DNA of 64,000 bases from Leptospira stimsonii (lineage in GTDB: Bacteria; Spirochaetota; Leptospiria; Leptospirales; Leptospiraceae), in the NCBI RefSeq assembly GCF_003545885.1, contig NZ_QHCT01000011.1:1-64000 (forward strand), read 5' to 3'. This document shows, in pieces, positions 26,866 through 34,375 of this stretch. The translations under genes were made by a program, and so were the position numbers. The notes under the pieces were generated by a model. It saw nothing but the letters and a program-made list of their open reading frames with translations. It did not search any database and had not been told where the DNA came from. The stretch's first letter is position 1. Each line of letters begins with the position of its first letter.

Positions 26866-27607
26866 ATAAATCGTTGTCGTTTGTTTCTATCCATTCTTCG
26901 CAAATCTCAATCATCTTGAGAAATGCTACTGAATGGTTTTTTACGTTAAGGCGTCTTTTAACTTCGGTCATCACCTCTACGAATCTTTCAAAGTCTCCTA
27001 AAACAACGCGGTCCCTCTTTTCATCGACGAGCTTCTTTTCCAAAAGCTCTAACGTCTGGTCGATTTGTTTTAGATCCAGGTCGCTGTAAAAAAGCCGTAT
27101 CTCATTGAGCTTTATATCTGATTCGGAAATAGGAACTAAATCGGGGATTTGATAGTTGAGAAGTGACTGCTCGTCAATTCCGGAGTAAGCCTTCCAATCC
27201 AGTTCTTTGATTTGGAGGTAAAGACTTTTGAGAATTCCTAAGTCGTCCTGTCCGGCGATCGAATTATGTGAAAGCTGAATCGCAAGCTCTCTTTCCGAAT
27301 CGATGTCCTCGATATACAAGATTAAGATCGCTTCGAGTTTCGCCTTTATAGAAGCAGTAACGCGATGATTTCCAGAAATGATTTTGTATTTCTCTTCGAT
27401 CTTTACTCCGAAAGGAAGTTGGGAAAGAAATCCGTCTTTCTTTACGTTTTCGACTAAGCGGTTCATTTGGTCCGGCGTCATATACCGGGCGTTGACCGTT
27501 AATAGTTCGCAGTCCTTTACCGGGTCTACCCATGCCAGTTTGTAAGGCGCGATATAGGAATTGATTTCTGAAAGTTTCTGATTTACTTCCTCTTTGTTTG
27601 GAACCAT
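26858..27607 (-). CDS. ParB-like nuclease-domain protein of the modification cluster
   Basis: A 249-residue protein. Residues about 35-105 form a ParB/Srx-type domain: LLTVNARYMTPDQMNRLVEN, GFLSQLPFGVKIEE, then the hallmark KIISGNHRVTASIKAKLEAI. The second half is helical (DWKAYSGIDEQSLLNYQIPD) and has no HTH of partition ParB. Free-standing ParB domains of this kind occur with phage DNA-modification and terminase genes. The gene overlaps the end of the methyltransferase/Mom-like gene by 25 bases and the terminase small subunit by eight. It is distinct from the partition ParB at 40320-40994. Confidence 0.75.
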   Translation of the reverse strand: MVPNKEEVNQKLSEINSYIAPYKLAWVDPVKDCELLTVNARYMTPDQMNRLVENVKKDGFLSQLPFGVKIEEKYKIISGNHRVTASIKAKLEAILILYIEDIDSERELAIQLSHNSIAGQDDLGILKSLYLQIKELDWKAYSGIDEQSLLNYQIPDLVPISESDIKLNEIRLFYSDLDLKQIDQTLELLEKKLVDEKRDRVVLGDFERFVEVMTEVKRRLNVKNHSVAFLKMIEICEEWIETNDNDLCA

Positions 27608-28887
27608 TCTTTAAAAATTTCACTCAAGGTCGCGTTTTTGAATTCTTGCTGGTAAACGAGTTTTCCTTTCTTACGGTCTGCCAGTTCGTACACTCCACGG
27701 TATTTCATGGAAACGGGGTGTGGAGTATAGACGGAAGTCTTCACGCCTCTATACGAGTGTAAATACTGTCTTGTGAGGAGTGCCTTTACTTCTTTAGAAA
27801 GAAGGAGCATGATGAGAAGTTTTGAGAGTCTTTTCTCTCCGGATTTAACTACGAAATCAGAAGAAACAAAAACATGATTCATACTACTCATAAATTTCTT
27901 AAATCCGGCAAATCCGAAGACTTGACCGTCTGCCTGGAAAGCGATTCCGAAATCTTCTTTGTCGGAGTAATTTACTCTTGAAGACATGAAGATATGTTTG
28001 TAATGGAAAATGAGATCCGTAGTCACTTTCGCGATTTCGATCTTTGGATTTTCCGAGAATTGGAAATCGGTTGGAACGATCTTCAATGTCGTAGACTCGT
28101 TGCCGGGTGTTGGCGTAAAAAAGTAGGTCTTCTGGCTTTCGAGACTCGTATAAAGCGTAACGTCCCTTTTATTGGAATATCTCACTACCCCTTTTTTGAA
28201 GGCCGCGAGCTCCGGAAAATCAACGTCTGAGTAAATAACGGATTCTCCGGATTCCAAAAGGGAAAGATACGTTTTACCCGCATTCTTACTGTCAAAAAGA
28301 TTGTACGTCGCCCTTTCGTATTCAAAGACTTCTTCCACGGTATTATACATTTTCTCATACCCGCCTTTATAGGTAGGTGCAAAAAGTAAACTTACTCCGT
28401 CGCAATCCTGAACGTGTTTCAAAAAATCCCCGAAGTAAAAGGATTCGATCTTAAAATCAAATACTCCCCCCGATTCGAATTTTTTTAAGGTTCGATCATA
28501 GAAATCGTCCCCTTTTTCTAAATAAGAATCCCACATTTCCTTTTGGAAGTCATTCTTACAAGGCCGGAATTTGGAAGTTTTCAAAACATACATCACCTCT
28601 ACGAGCTTTCTGTATTTCGAATCTTTCGGCCAATTTTGAAAAACGGATGAGTAAGTAGGGTCATTGCATTTTAAGGGAGTATCCTGATTTAGAATAATGT
28701 CTGCAATGAGCTTAGAGTAAAGGGAGACATCGTTTGAATAAACTTTATATCCAAGTCGGGATAAAAGTCGGTCTGTCGTGAAATTGCCAGAACAACCCAC
28801 GAAGATTTTTCGAGACTTTGGAGTCGTCGAAATTAAATCTACGAGGATCGCTCTGGCTTCTGGCGGGACGGAGCCTATAAAACCCAT
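27583..28887 (-). CDS. D12-methyltransferase-like / Mom-like fusion, putative antirestriction modification enzyme
   Basis: A 434-residue protein. The N-terminal half resembles D12-class adenine methyltransferases: FVGCSGNFTTDRLLSRLGYK (residues 29-48) as motif I, SNDVSLYSK as motif II, and LLFAPTYKGGYEKMY (168-181) where Dam-type enzymes have DPPY; here the motif reads APTY, so ordinary methyl transfer is doubtful. The C-terminal half (about 290-425) looks GNAT-like, with FGIAFQADGQVFGFAGF, VFVSSDFVVKSGEKRLSKLL and HPVSMKYRGVYEL, reminiscent of phage Mu Mom, which alters adenines to block host nucleases. The family resembles the proteins annotated as putative antirestriction adenine methyltransferases. 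The fusion call is by eye. Confidence 0.6.
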   Translation of the reverse strand: MGFIGSVPPEARAILVDLISTTPKSRKIFVGCSGNFTTDRLLSRLGYKVYSNDVSLYSKLIADIILNQDTPLKCNDPTYSSVFQNWPKDSKYRKLVEVMYVLKTSKFRPCKNDFQKEMWDSYLEKGDDFYDRTLKKFESGGVFDFKIESFYFGDFLKHVQDCDGVSLLFAPTYKGGYEKMYNTVEEVFEYERATYNLFDSKNAGKTYLSLLESGESVIYSDVDFPELAAFKKGVVRYSNKRDVTLYTSLESQKTYFFTPTPGNESTTLKIVPTDFQFSENPKIEIAKVTTDLIFHYKHIFMSSRVNYSDKEDFGIAFQADGQVFGFAGFKKFMSSMNHVFVSSDFVVKSGEKRLSKLLIMLLLSKEVKALLTRQYLHSYRGVKTSVYTPHPVSMKYRGVYELADRKKGKLVYQQEFKNATLSEIFKEWFQTKRK

Positions 28888-29271
28888 TTAAAGAAGGTTC
28901 GGCTGGTTCGTTTCTTCTCTACTTTCTGCTTTATACTCTTCGACTTCGATTCCGGTCTTTTCCTTTATCCAATCTGCAACAAGGCGTCTGTGACAAAAAT
29001 CACCCGGTTTTTCATAACAAAGAAGCGCAATGTCTTCTCCTTCGGAAATAACACCCAAATCAAAAATCACTTTGTGCACATTTAACTTAGATAGCTGGTG
29101 AAGGAACTTTTCCGTATATTCCTTCAAAGGCAATTTTAAAGTTTCAGCGTCCGGCGCGAGCGGAAAGTAGTTTAACCCTTTCCAGTATTTGGCATATCTC
29201 GCGATCGAAATCGGGATTATTTTTTCAGGAAGTTTTCTTACATTTGCGAAGTAACTCGTATAAATTTTCAT
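28888..29271 (-). CDS. DUF488 family protein
   Basis: A 127-residue protein ending in the DUF488 signature IALLCYEKPGDFCHRRLVADWI (the C-Y-E-x-P-x-x-C-H-R-x-x-V pattern). The N-terminus MKIYTSYFANVRKLPEKI also fits. DUF488 proteins are small alpha/beta proteins of uncertain biochemistry found in mobile elements and near DNA-modification genes. It stops right before the methyltransferase/Mom-like gene and overlaps the upstream small gene by four bases, so all are probably translated together. Confidence 0.8.
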   Translation of the reverse strand: MKIYTSYFANVRKLPEKIIPISIARYAKYWKGLNYFPLAPDAETLKLPLKEYTEKFLHQLSKLNVHKVIFDLGVISEGEDIALLCYEKPGDFCHRRLVADWIKEKTGIEVEEYKAESREETNQPNLL

Positions 29272-29459
29272 CTCATCATTCCCGTAAAGGTAAGTGGATA
29301 ATGCCGACGACTGTGTTTCGTCGCGATCCGCTGACCGATCTCGTTTAAGTTCTTTAGGTGAGGGGTTGCTAATTCCCTCGCCTTCTCGTAACTGATTTCT
29401 TTACTGAGGAGTTGTAACCGAATGATTTGAATCTGGTATCTGGACTCTTCCGCGTTCAT
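29268..29459 (-). CDS. Small helical protein of unknown function
   Basis: A 63-residue protein (MNAEESRYQIQIIRLQLLSK, then ISYEKARELATPHLKNLNEI and HYPLTFTGMMR). The start overlaps the previous stop (ATGA) and the end overlaps DUF488 by four bases, which supports it as a real gene. No family recognised. The charged helical make-up suggests a small DNA- or protein-binding factor. Confidence 0.65.
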   Translation of the reverse strand: MNAEESRYQIQIIRLQLLSKEISYEKARELATPHLKNLNEIGQRIATKHSRRHYPLTFTGMMR

Positions 29460-29923
29460 TCGATTCCCTCAATTACCGTTTTTTTAGGATCAAGGAAACC
29501 TTGTTCTTTTAAGTTTTTGTTCCAAATGTTGCAAAAACCTTGAATGCTCTTTTGAAGTTTAAACGAAACGGCTCGAATTGAACCGTCTTCTCTTAAGAGG
29601 TAAACTTCATCGTATCGTCCTCTATGACCATCTTGCACAAAGAGGTAGGGAACCATTTTTAGAACTATCTCTACCCTATTGATTCCTTTTTCTTTTTTGA
29701 GTCCATATTCCTCGATAAATTCGAAACACACTTCTGGATCTCGCATCAAATCTCCGTTTTGGATAAAGTTGTGAGAAACGGAAACCGCGTCCTTCCCTTG
29801 AGGTCCGGTTCCGATATATTCGATCACGAGATCCATATACCCTTCATTTTTGATTCTTAATGCTCTGTTTTTTAACTCTTTCAATCCGCCGTTTTGTTCG
29901 ATGATTTGCATTATGGTATTCAT
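29456..29923 (-). CDS. DUF6908-like protein (copy 2 of a tandem pair)
   Basis: A 155-residue protein from the ATG at 29923, which overlaps the stop of the upstream paralogue (ATGA); a longer frame to 29998 lies inside that gene. Features include MNTIMQIIEQNGGLKELKNR, MDLVIEYIGTGPQGKDAVSV, SHNFIQNGDLMRDPEVCFEF and a C-terminal helix QGFCNIWNKNLKEQGF. This looks like DUF6908, a domain found in phages and plasmids without a known function. The upstream gene at 29920-30393 has the same order of blocks. Confidence 0.7.
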   Translation of the reverse strand: MNTIMQIIEQNGGLKELKNRALRIKNEGYMDLVIEYIGTGPQGKDAVSVSHNFIQNGDLMRDPEVCFEFIEEYGLKKEKGINRVEIVLKMVPYLFVQDGHRGRYDEVYLLREDGSIRAVSFKLQKSIQGFCNIWNKNLKEQGFLDPKKTVIEGIE

Positions 29924-30393
29924 ACTTTCTTTTCTCCGGATTGATTTTTTGAACGATACAGTTCCAAATAACCTTGTTCCTCGAAAATTCCATCCCAAAG
30001 ATAGCTAAGGACTTTCAAAGCATTGAGTTTCTTTTGATTTGTGTGTTTGATTTGACCGTCTTCATTCATTTCAAACACTTCGTCCTTCTCCAGCATGTGC
30101 TCTTGAATGTATGTATATGGAAAATAGAGAATTTGCTTTTCGTATTTCAGTTCCTCTCCGTCCATTTTCCAAGTTCCGAATAGTATTATTTCAAATTGAA
30201 TTTTAGGATTCGCTATCCATTCTCCCTCCCTTGAGACGAGTTGAGTCACCTGAATAGCATCATAACCTCTCGGTCCCTTTCCTATTGATTCGATTTCAAG
30301 AACGGACTCCTGTTCCTTTTCTATTCGAACACTGCTTTCTTCTATGCCCCTCTTGCCACCGTGTTTTCTTATGATCCCGTGAATCGTTTTCAT
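29920..30393 (-). CDS. DUF6908-like protein (copy 1 of a tandem pair)
   Basis: A 157-residue protein: MKTIHGIIRKHGGKRGIEES, LEIESIGKGPRGYDAIQVTQ, GEWIANPKIQFEI and a C-terminal YLWDGIFEEQGYLELY. These blocks align in order with the next gene (MNTIMQIIEQNGG, GTGPQGKDAVSVSH, NGDLMRDPEVCFEF, IWNKNLKEQGFL), so the pair arose by tandem duplication. The gene heads the operon that runs into the terminase and structural genes. A conserved ACTWAGT element lies about 60 bases upstream. Function unknown. Confidence 0.7.
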   Translation of the reverse strand: MKTIHGIIRKHGGKRGIEESSVRIEKEQESVLEIESIGKGPRGYDAIQVTQLVSREGEWIANPKIQFEIILFGTWKMDGEELKYEKQILYFPYTYIQEHMLEKDEVFEMNEDGQIKHTNQKKLNALKVLSYLWDGIFEEQGYLELYRSKNQSGEKKV

Positions 30394-30448
30394 ACGTTAG
30401 TATCCTTTTTACTAATTTTGTGATTTAAACCACTAGAAAACGAATCTA

Positions 30449-30458
30449 CTAAGTAAAC
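30449..30458. promoter_or_regulatory. Candidate operator element upstream of the modification/packaging operon
   Basis: TCTACTAAGTAAAC on the plus strand at 30445-30458 contains the symmetric core TACT-A-AGTA. A near copy occurs 70 bases before the gene starting at 37836 (TCTACTAAGTTTAAC) and the same ten bases CTAAGTAAAC occur inverted before the gene starting at 35618. The shared position at operon heads suggests a phage regulator site; no protein can be assigned. Confidence 0.35.
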
Positions 30459-30493
30459 TTTTATTTTAATATTATGCTTTAATAATATATTAT

Positions 30494-30802
30494 TTATTCT
30501 AAAGCCCACTTATCAATTTTCGACCTTACAAATTCCTCATCGACTTCCTTTACGAACTGAATCGTATGAACAGGAGAATGATCTATATAGGTGTAAATCG
30601 AAAGGAAATCTTTCCACTTTTCTTCTCCGGATGCTTCTTTCATCATTATAAGCCGACGAATATCTTCTACCGAGAGGTCAAAGATCCTTTGATTCTTGGA
30701 ATTGTATTTCTCGACGTAGCGTATAAACTTAAAATTATGAACGAGCTTTTGAAGTGTGTTCTGGGAAATCCGCATATAGAGTGCGGCCTCTCGAAACGTC
30801 AT
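30494..30802 (-). CDS. Helix-turn-helix protein, excisionase/MerR-like
   Basis: A 102-residue protein. The N-terminus MTFREAALYMRISQNTLQKL followed by RYVEKYNSKNQRIFDLSVEDIRRLI is the winged-helix pattern of HTH_17/excisionase-like DNA-binding proteins. The C-terminal part is acidic and helical (EEKWKDFLSIYTYIDHSP). Its ATG overlaps the stop of a small membrane protein gene. It may regulate the early or late phage operons. No integrase is present that it could serve as an excisionase. Confidence 0.65.
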   Translation of the reverse strand: MTFREAALYMRISQNTLQKLVHNFKFIRYVEKYNSKNQRIFDLSVEDIRRLIMMKEASGEEKWKDFLSIYTYIDHSPVHTIQFVKEVDEEFVRSKIDKWALE

Positions 30803-30957
30803 TCTGAATTCGATTGATTCGTTTGGATTCGATCGATTGATCGAGGTTTATTTAATGGAAAGTTTCCTATGAAGTAATAAATTAAAAGAGCGGTGATTCC
30901 AAATACGAAATAACCTGCCGTTAGCCAGAAAAGAAAGATTACAAAAATTCCGAACAT
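30799..30957 (-). CDS. Small membrane protein (52 residues)
   Basis: Translated directly: MFGIFVIFLFWLTAGYFVFG, then ITALLIYYFIGNFPLNKPRS, then a polar tail. It has two close hydrophobic segments and no recognisable family. The stop overlaps the ATG of the HTH gene (ATGA), which supports it as part of the same message. The ribosome binding site is poor (AATAGG next to the ATG, GGAGG further away), so it may be weakly translated. Confidence 0.55.
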   Translation of the reverse strand: MFGIFVIFLFWLTAGYFVFGITALLIYYFIGNFPLNKPRSIDRIQTNQSNSE

Positions 30958-31024
30958 CCTATTCGATTGATTGCCTCCACCTGCGATTTAAAAAACCGCA
31001 GGGTTCACGTTTGTAATTTGAGTT

Positions 31025-31258
31025 TTAAGCCGCAATTTTACCGGTTTCAGCGAATTGCGTTAGAATAGTGGCCGCAAGTTTCGCGGTCTCTTGATCGAAC
31101 CGGATTCGGTCCCCATTATCAAGACCAAACCAGATAGTCGATTTTTCTCCGAGTTCGTTCGTTTCTTCGATGCTCGAACTTCTTCCAAGTGCATCCAGAA
31201 ACTTCGCCTTTTGATAACCTCTGGGAGTTGTGTGAATATACATTTGTCTTTCTTTCAT
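31025..31258 (-). CDS. Small phage protein of unknown function
   Basis: A 77-residue protein with a beta-rich first half (MYIHTTPRGYQKAKFLDALG, STIWFGLDNGDRIRFDQETA) and a helical end (KLAATILTQFAETGKIAA). The start overlaps the upstream stop by four bases (ATGA). No family recognised. It belongs to a run of small early genes between the recombination genes and the modification cluster. Confidence 0.65.
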   Translation of the reverse strand: MKERQMYIHTTPRGYQKAKFLDALGRSSSIEETNELGEKSTIWFGLDNGDRIRFDQETAKLAATILTQFAETGKIAA

Positions 31259-31662
31259 GCAGTTTTACTTTGCGCGTTTGATTTTACGGTCTCTATTTCA
31301 CTCATTTTTATCCTATGTTCGTCTCGAAGGAATTCGTCACTCTTTGCTTTCTCTTTGTAATTTGGAGAAATCCAATCTATCGAGCAAGGTTTCGGATCGG
31401 CGTCAATAAGCTCAAAGTCTTCGAGTAGTTCTTGATAGGAAAGCCACTTGGTCCTTTTGTCTTTGTAACGAACGACCTGGTAGTTTCGAACTTCCCCTTC
31501 TTCTAAAATGAGAGAAGCAAAACAAAGTAGTTTGGATTTTTTTGACCTCACTGTAAAAAACCTTCCACCTTCGAGAATTTTTCTTTGCGCTTCTTTCCGA
31601 TACCCTTCCTCCAAGGCTTCGAGAAAGTCGGCTTTTAATTCTTGATCCGTCCTTTCCTTCAA
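31255..31662 (-). CDS. Early phage protein of unknown function
   Basis: A 135-residue protein. It begins with an acidic helix (DQELKADFLEALEEGYRKEA), continues with beta segments (GGRFFTVRSKKSKLLCFASL, RNYQVVRYKDKRTKWLSYQE) and ends with a charged tail. The composition and position suggest a DNA- or host-modifying early protein, but no motif supports a specific role. It overlaps the next gene by four bases. Confidence 0.6.
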   Translation of the reverse strand: MKERTDQELKADFLEALEEGYRKEAQRKILEGGRFFTVRSKKSKLLCFASLILEEGEVRNYQVVRYKDKRTKWLSYQELLEDFELIDADPKPCSIDWISPNYKEKAKSDEFLRDEHRIKMSEIETVKSNAQSKTA

Positions 31663-31673
31663 TTTCTTCTGTG

Positions 31674-31859
31674 TTAGGCCGCGAGCGTTTCCTTTTTAAT
31701 TCCTGCTTTCGGGATCTGGCTTTCCAGTTCGTCAAAAACGTATTTCACTTCTTTAAACTTTAACTTTGGATAAGACCATTCCAGGATCTCCCAAGTTTTC
31801 ATTACTGCATAACCTTCTCGGAAATGCCAGACGATTGAATCTCTTAAATTTTTATCCAT
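31674..31859 (-). CDS. Small helical early protein
   Basis: A 61-residue protein from the ATG at 31859 (a longer frame to 31907 would overlap the replication-type gene). It reads MDKNLRDSIVWHFREGYAVM, then SYPKLKFKEVKYVFDELESQ. It is helical and compact, and no family is recognised. A candidate binding site GGAG precedes the ATG (AAAAGGAGAACAAAAAC). Its place between the HTH replication-type protein and the early genes suggests a replication or regulatory accessory. Confidence 0.55.
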   Translation of the reverse strand: MDKNLRDSIVWHFREGYAVMKTWEILEWSYPKLKFKEVKYVFDELESQIPKAGIKKETLAA

Positions 31860-31903
31860 GTTTTTGTTCTCCTTTTGGATTTGATTTTTGATTCTAAAAT
31901 ATT

Positions 31904-32977
31904 TCACACAGCTTCCTTACGTTCCAAAGAATGAAGAATCGGAGAGCCTCCCTCTTCGTTCACATACTTGTCATAAATCATACGAATTGATCCGGTAAGT
32001 TCATCCGGACTCTTCGCTTGACGGATTAGTTTCATTGAACTGCTGGTCAATTTTTCCGAGGCCCAATCTTCAAATGACGCGAATCGCTCTGACAATACTG
32101 GCTTCTGAATAAATTCTACTTTTTTCGGAGCCTGCGCCGATCGATTCTCGACTGATTTTTTCGATTTCGTTTCAGACAATAAGCAGAGTGCGTTGTAAGC
32201 ATTTTTGATATGGTCTTTATAAGAAAACGCGGAAGAGATATTTACCGGCCTCGATTGCCAAAAAGTATCGGATTTGAAATTTTCAGAATTTCGAATTACG
32301 ATTAGTTTCGAAATGGTTTCCAAAACTATTTCCGGTCTGGATCCTTCTTGAAAGGCTTCCCATTCTTCGAGCTTACTTTTTTCCGTCTTTGGATAGTGAT
32401 CGTATTCTTTCCATTCACGAAGGATTAGGTCTTTTGCTTTTTCAGAAACATTCAACCAAGTGGTCTCGGCTGAAAGCGAGAGAGCTTCCTTTTCTATCTC
32501 TTTTTTATGTTCTTCTTTTATTCCTTTAATATCTGATCCACAATTTGAGGGGTGTATACACTCCTTATCCTGGGGAGTGGCATCCACATTTTGTGGAATC
32601 CTATCCACACCGTATGGAGTGGGTTCCTCTTCCTGTGGGGTGGCTAAATCGATTTTTTGTGGAGTGGGTTTTTGAACCTTAACGTTAGCAAACATAACCC
32701 GCAAAGTTCCGACCTTTGTTTTTGTAAGACGAACGCGGATGACGCCTTTGCGAGCCATTCTAGAAATCGCTTCGGAAATAGCTTTTTCCGATTTCTCCAT
32801 GATGGCCGCAAAGTAAGCGTTCCCCGAGGTACATCCTTCCTTTCGTTTGGAAAGGTGGAAAATCATGGAGAATAGAATTTTTTCCTGATCGGTAAGATTC
32901 AAACCGTTTACGATCGTGAAATCGATCCAAGTCCCGTCCATTCCGGACGGGCGCTCTTTTTTTGTTTTCACTTTCAT
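31904..32977 (-). CDS. Winged-helix replication-type protein
   Basis: A 357-residue protein from the ATG at 32977, chosen because it overlaps the previous stop as ATGA; the open frame reaches 33100. The N-terminal domain is a winged helix (GLNLTDQEKILFSMIFHLSK, AIMEKSEKAISEAISRMARK, GVIRVRLTKTKVGTLRVMFA). A Pro/Thr-rich linker with repeated TPQ or TPY units follows (residues about 90-125), then a helical C-terminal half (WLNVSEKAKDLILREWKEYD, FASFEDWASEKLTSSSMKLI). Its layout resembles the gene at 38980-39954, and the shared C-terminal pattern (FEDWASEKLTSSS versus WEDFINWSKERLTKSS) suggests a common origin. A replication-initiation or helicase-loading role is plausible. Confidence 0.65.
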   Translation of the reverse strand: MKVKTKKERPSGMDGTWIDFTIVNGLNLTDQEKILFSMIFHLSKRKEGCTSGNAYFAAIMEKSEKAISEAISRMARKGVIRVRLTKTKVGTLRVMFANVKVQKPTPQKIDLATPQEEEPTPYGVDRIPQNVDATPQDKECIHPSNCGSDIKGIKEEHKKEIEKEALSLSAETTWLNVSEKAKDLILREWKEYDHYPKTEKSKLEEWEAFQEGSRPEIVLETISKLIVIRNSENFKSDTFWQSRPVNISSAFSYKDHIKNAYNALCLLSETKSKKSVENRSAQAPKKVEFIQKPVLSERFASFEDWASEKLTSSSMKLIRQAKSPDELTGSIRMIYDKYVNEEGGSPILHSLERKEAV

Positions 32978-33381
32978 CGCGATGCCATGACTTCCGACAC
33001 AAGACTGTCGGGTTGCTCTTCTTCTATAGCTCCGCACTTCGAGCAGTAATTTTGAAAATGCTTGGAATGAATAAAGTCTTCCTCGCATTCGCAATCCCAA
33101 AAATCTTCATGGAGTTCCTGAAAATCCGATTCTTCTTTTATCGAGATAAAAAACTTTTCTGTATCGCCGGTCCTGAGATAAAAACAGGTTAAACCATGAA
33201 GGAAGCTGTCTAAAATCTCTAAGTTGTCGGTCACAAGTTCGATTTTTCCGAGTCGCCGGACAACAACAGTTTCGCTTAGAAATATTTGGAATCCGAGCGG
33301 ACCTTTAAATTGCGAATTGCCCTCCTCTCGAAATTCGTAGTGATCCAAGAGGTTCAAAATAGTCTCGTTTTTCATTTCCAT
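32974..33381 (-). CDS. Small protein with a C-terminal zinc-ribbon-like motif
   Basis: A 135-residue protein. The first 90 residues are alpha/beta (LNLLDHYEFREEGNSQFKGP, LGKIELVTDNLEILDSFLHG). Near the C-terminus DCECEEDFIHSKHFQNYCSKCGA places four Cys (C-x-C and C-x-x-C) with nearby His, a probable zinc site. It overlaps the replication-type gene by four bases and follows the 51-residue basic gene. The role is unknown; a DNA- or protein-binding function is likely. Confidence 0.65.
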   Translation of the reverse strand: MEMKNETILNLLDHYEFREEGNSQFKGPLGFQIFLSETVVVRRLGKIELVTDNLEILDSFLHGLTCFYLRTGDTEKFFISIKEESDFQELHEDFWDCECEEDFIHSKHFQNYCSKCGAIEEEQPDSLVSEVMASR

Positions 33382-33383
33382 TG

Positions 33384-33539
33384 CTACCTGTTCTCAAACC
33401 GAGTCTGAACAAAATAAGTTTCAGCTCTTCGTTTGTTTGCACGTTTGGAAACTTGGTTAGCAAAATTGAGGGCTTTTCGCTCCCTTCTTTTTCTAACGAA
33501 TGTCTTGATTCTTTCTTTCATATTTCGGAATACTCTCAT
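33384..33539 (-). CDS. Very basic small protein
   Basis: A 51-residue protein from the ATG at 33539, which overlaps the exonuclease stop as ATGA. MRVFRNMKERIKTFVRKRRE then RKALNFANQVSKRANKRRAE gives an extremely basic helical peptide, suited to nucleic-acid binding. No family recognised. A longer frame to 33590 would lie inside the exonuclease gene and is less likely. Confidence 0.55.
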   Translation of the reverse strand: MRVFRNMKERIKTFVRKRRERKALNFANQVSKRANKRRAETYFVQTRFENR

Positions 33540-34375
33540 GCCGCAAACCTCCAGTGCTGTTTTGCGATTTCGATTTCTTCCTCGTCCCAAAGAAAATTGT
33601 CGTAATTCGGAAAAACAAATTCTATGATTTCCTCTTTCGAATCCGTATTCATAAGGAGTCTTCGAATTGCCCTCGCGGCCATGCGATAATCATCTACTAA
33701 AGATTCAATATCGGAAGCCGGGATTTCAAATTTCCTAAACCCTTCGTGTGATTTGTTTTTCGTAGGTTTACCGAGATAGATAATCTCGGCAGGTAGCGAA
33801 AGCGCCTTACACTGTAAGGCTACTTGTCTTCTTACTGAATCTTTAAGCTCACTTGGAAAACTCTTTGCTGTTTTCAGTTCGATGATTTTTTCGGGAGTTA
33901 AAAAATCGAGATACCCGATTGCCGGAATTTCGATTCCAAGATCAAATTCAAATTTCTTCTGAAAAACTGCGGAGGGAATTTCCTTGAAATAGGAAAAGCC
34001 AGCTCGAATCGACGGCTCTATATAGGAAAATTCCTTGTCTCGTTTTTCGGAGTAAAGATCGCGAATCTCCCCTCCCCTTTGAATTAGAAAATCTTTTTCA
34101 GATTCTTCAAAAACTCGAAGTCCTGTTTCCAATGCGGAATCGACATCGTATTCGGAACCGGCCATATTCGAAAGAACGCAATTTTTCATTGCGTTCTCAA
34201 TCGCACGACCGCGCCAAAGTGAAGGACCGTCCCCTTTATGTTTTAGAATATATTTGAGAACCCATTTAGCGGGGTCCGTGATATATTCGTTCAAAGCGGA
34301 AGCGGACAAGTGTTCGATTCCGTATAGGTCGAGTTTTTTTCTCAGTTTATTGGATCTTTTTATGGAAGGATACAT
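33536..34375 (-). CDS. PD-(D/E)XK phage exonuclease
   Basis: A 279-residue nuclease of the Cas4/RecB-like fold. It has RGRAIENAM with Glu60, GYLDFLTPEKIIELKTAK with Asp157, Glu166 and Lys168, and QVALQCKAL with Gln184, the classical motif order of the nuclease core. It has no Cys cluster of the iron-sulfur type. Together with the Bet-like annealing protein encoded directly upstream (one-base overlap) it forms a two-component recombination system: the exonuclease resects double-stranded ends and the annealase pairs the single strands. Confidence 0.82.
   Translation of the reverse strand: MYPSIKRSNKLRKKLDLYGIEHLSASALNEYITDPAKWVLKYILKHKGDGPSLWRGRAIENAMKNCVLSNMAGSEYDVDSALETGLRVFEESEKDFLIQRGGEIRDLYSEKRDKEFSYIEPSIRAGFSYFKEIPSAVFQKKFEFDLGIEIPAIGYLDFLTPEKIIELKTAKSFPSELKDSVRRQVALQCKALSLPAEIIYLGKPTKNKSHEGFRKFEIPASDIESLVDDYRMAARAIRRLLMNTDSKEEIIEFVFPNYDNFLWDEEEIEIAKQHWRFAA

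Noticed and set aside
32540..32660. Repeated TCCACA/TGTGGA-like units that might be DNA sites
   Set aside because: They encode the Pro/Thr-rich TPQ linker of the winged-helix protein; coding repetition explains them.
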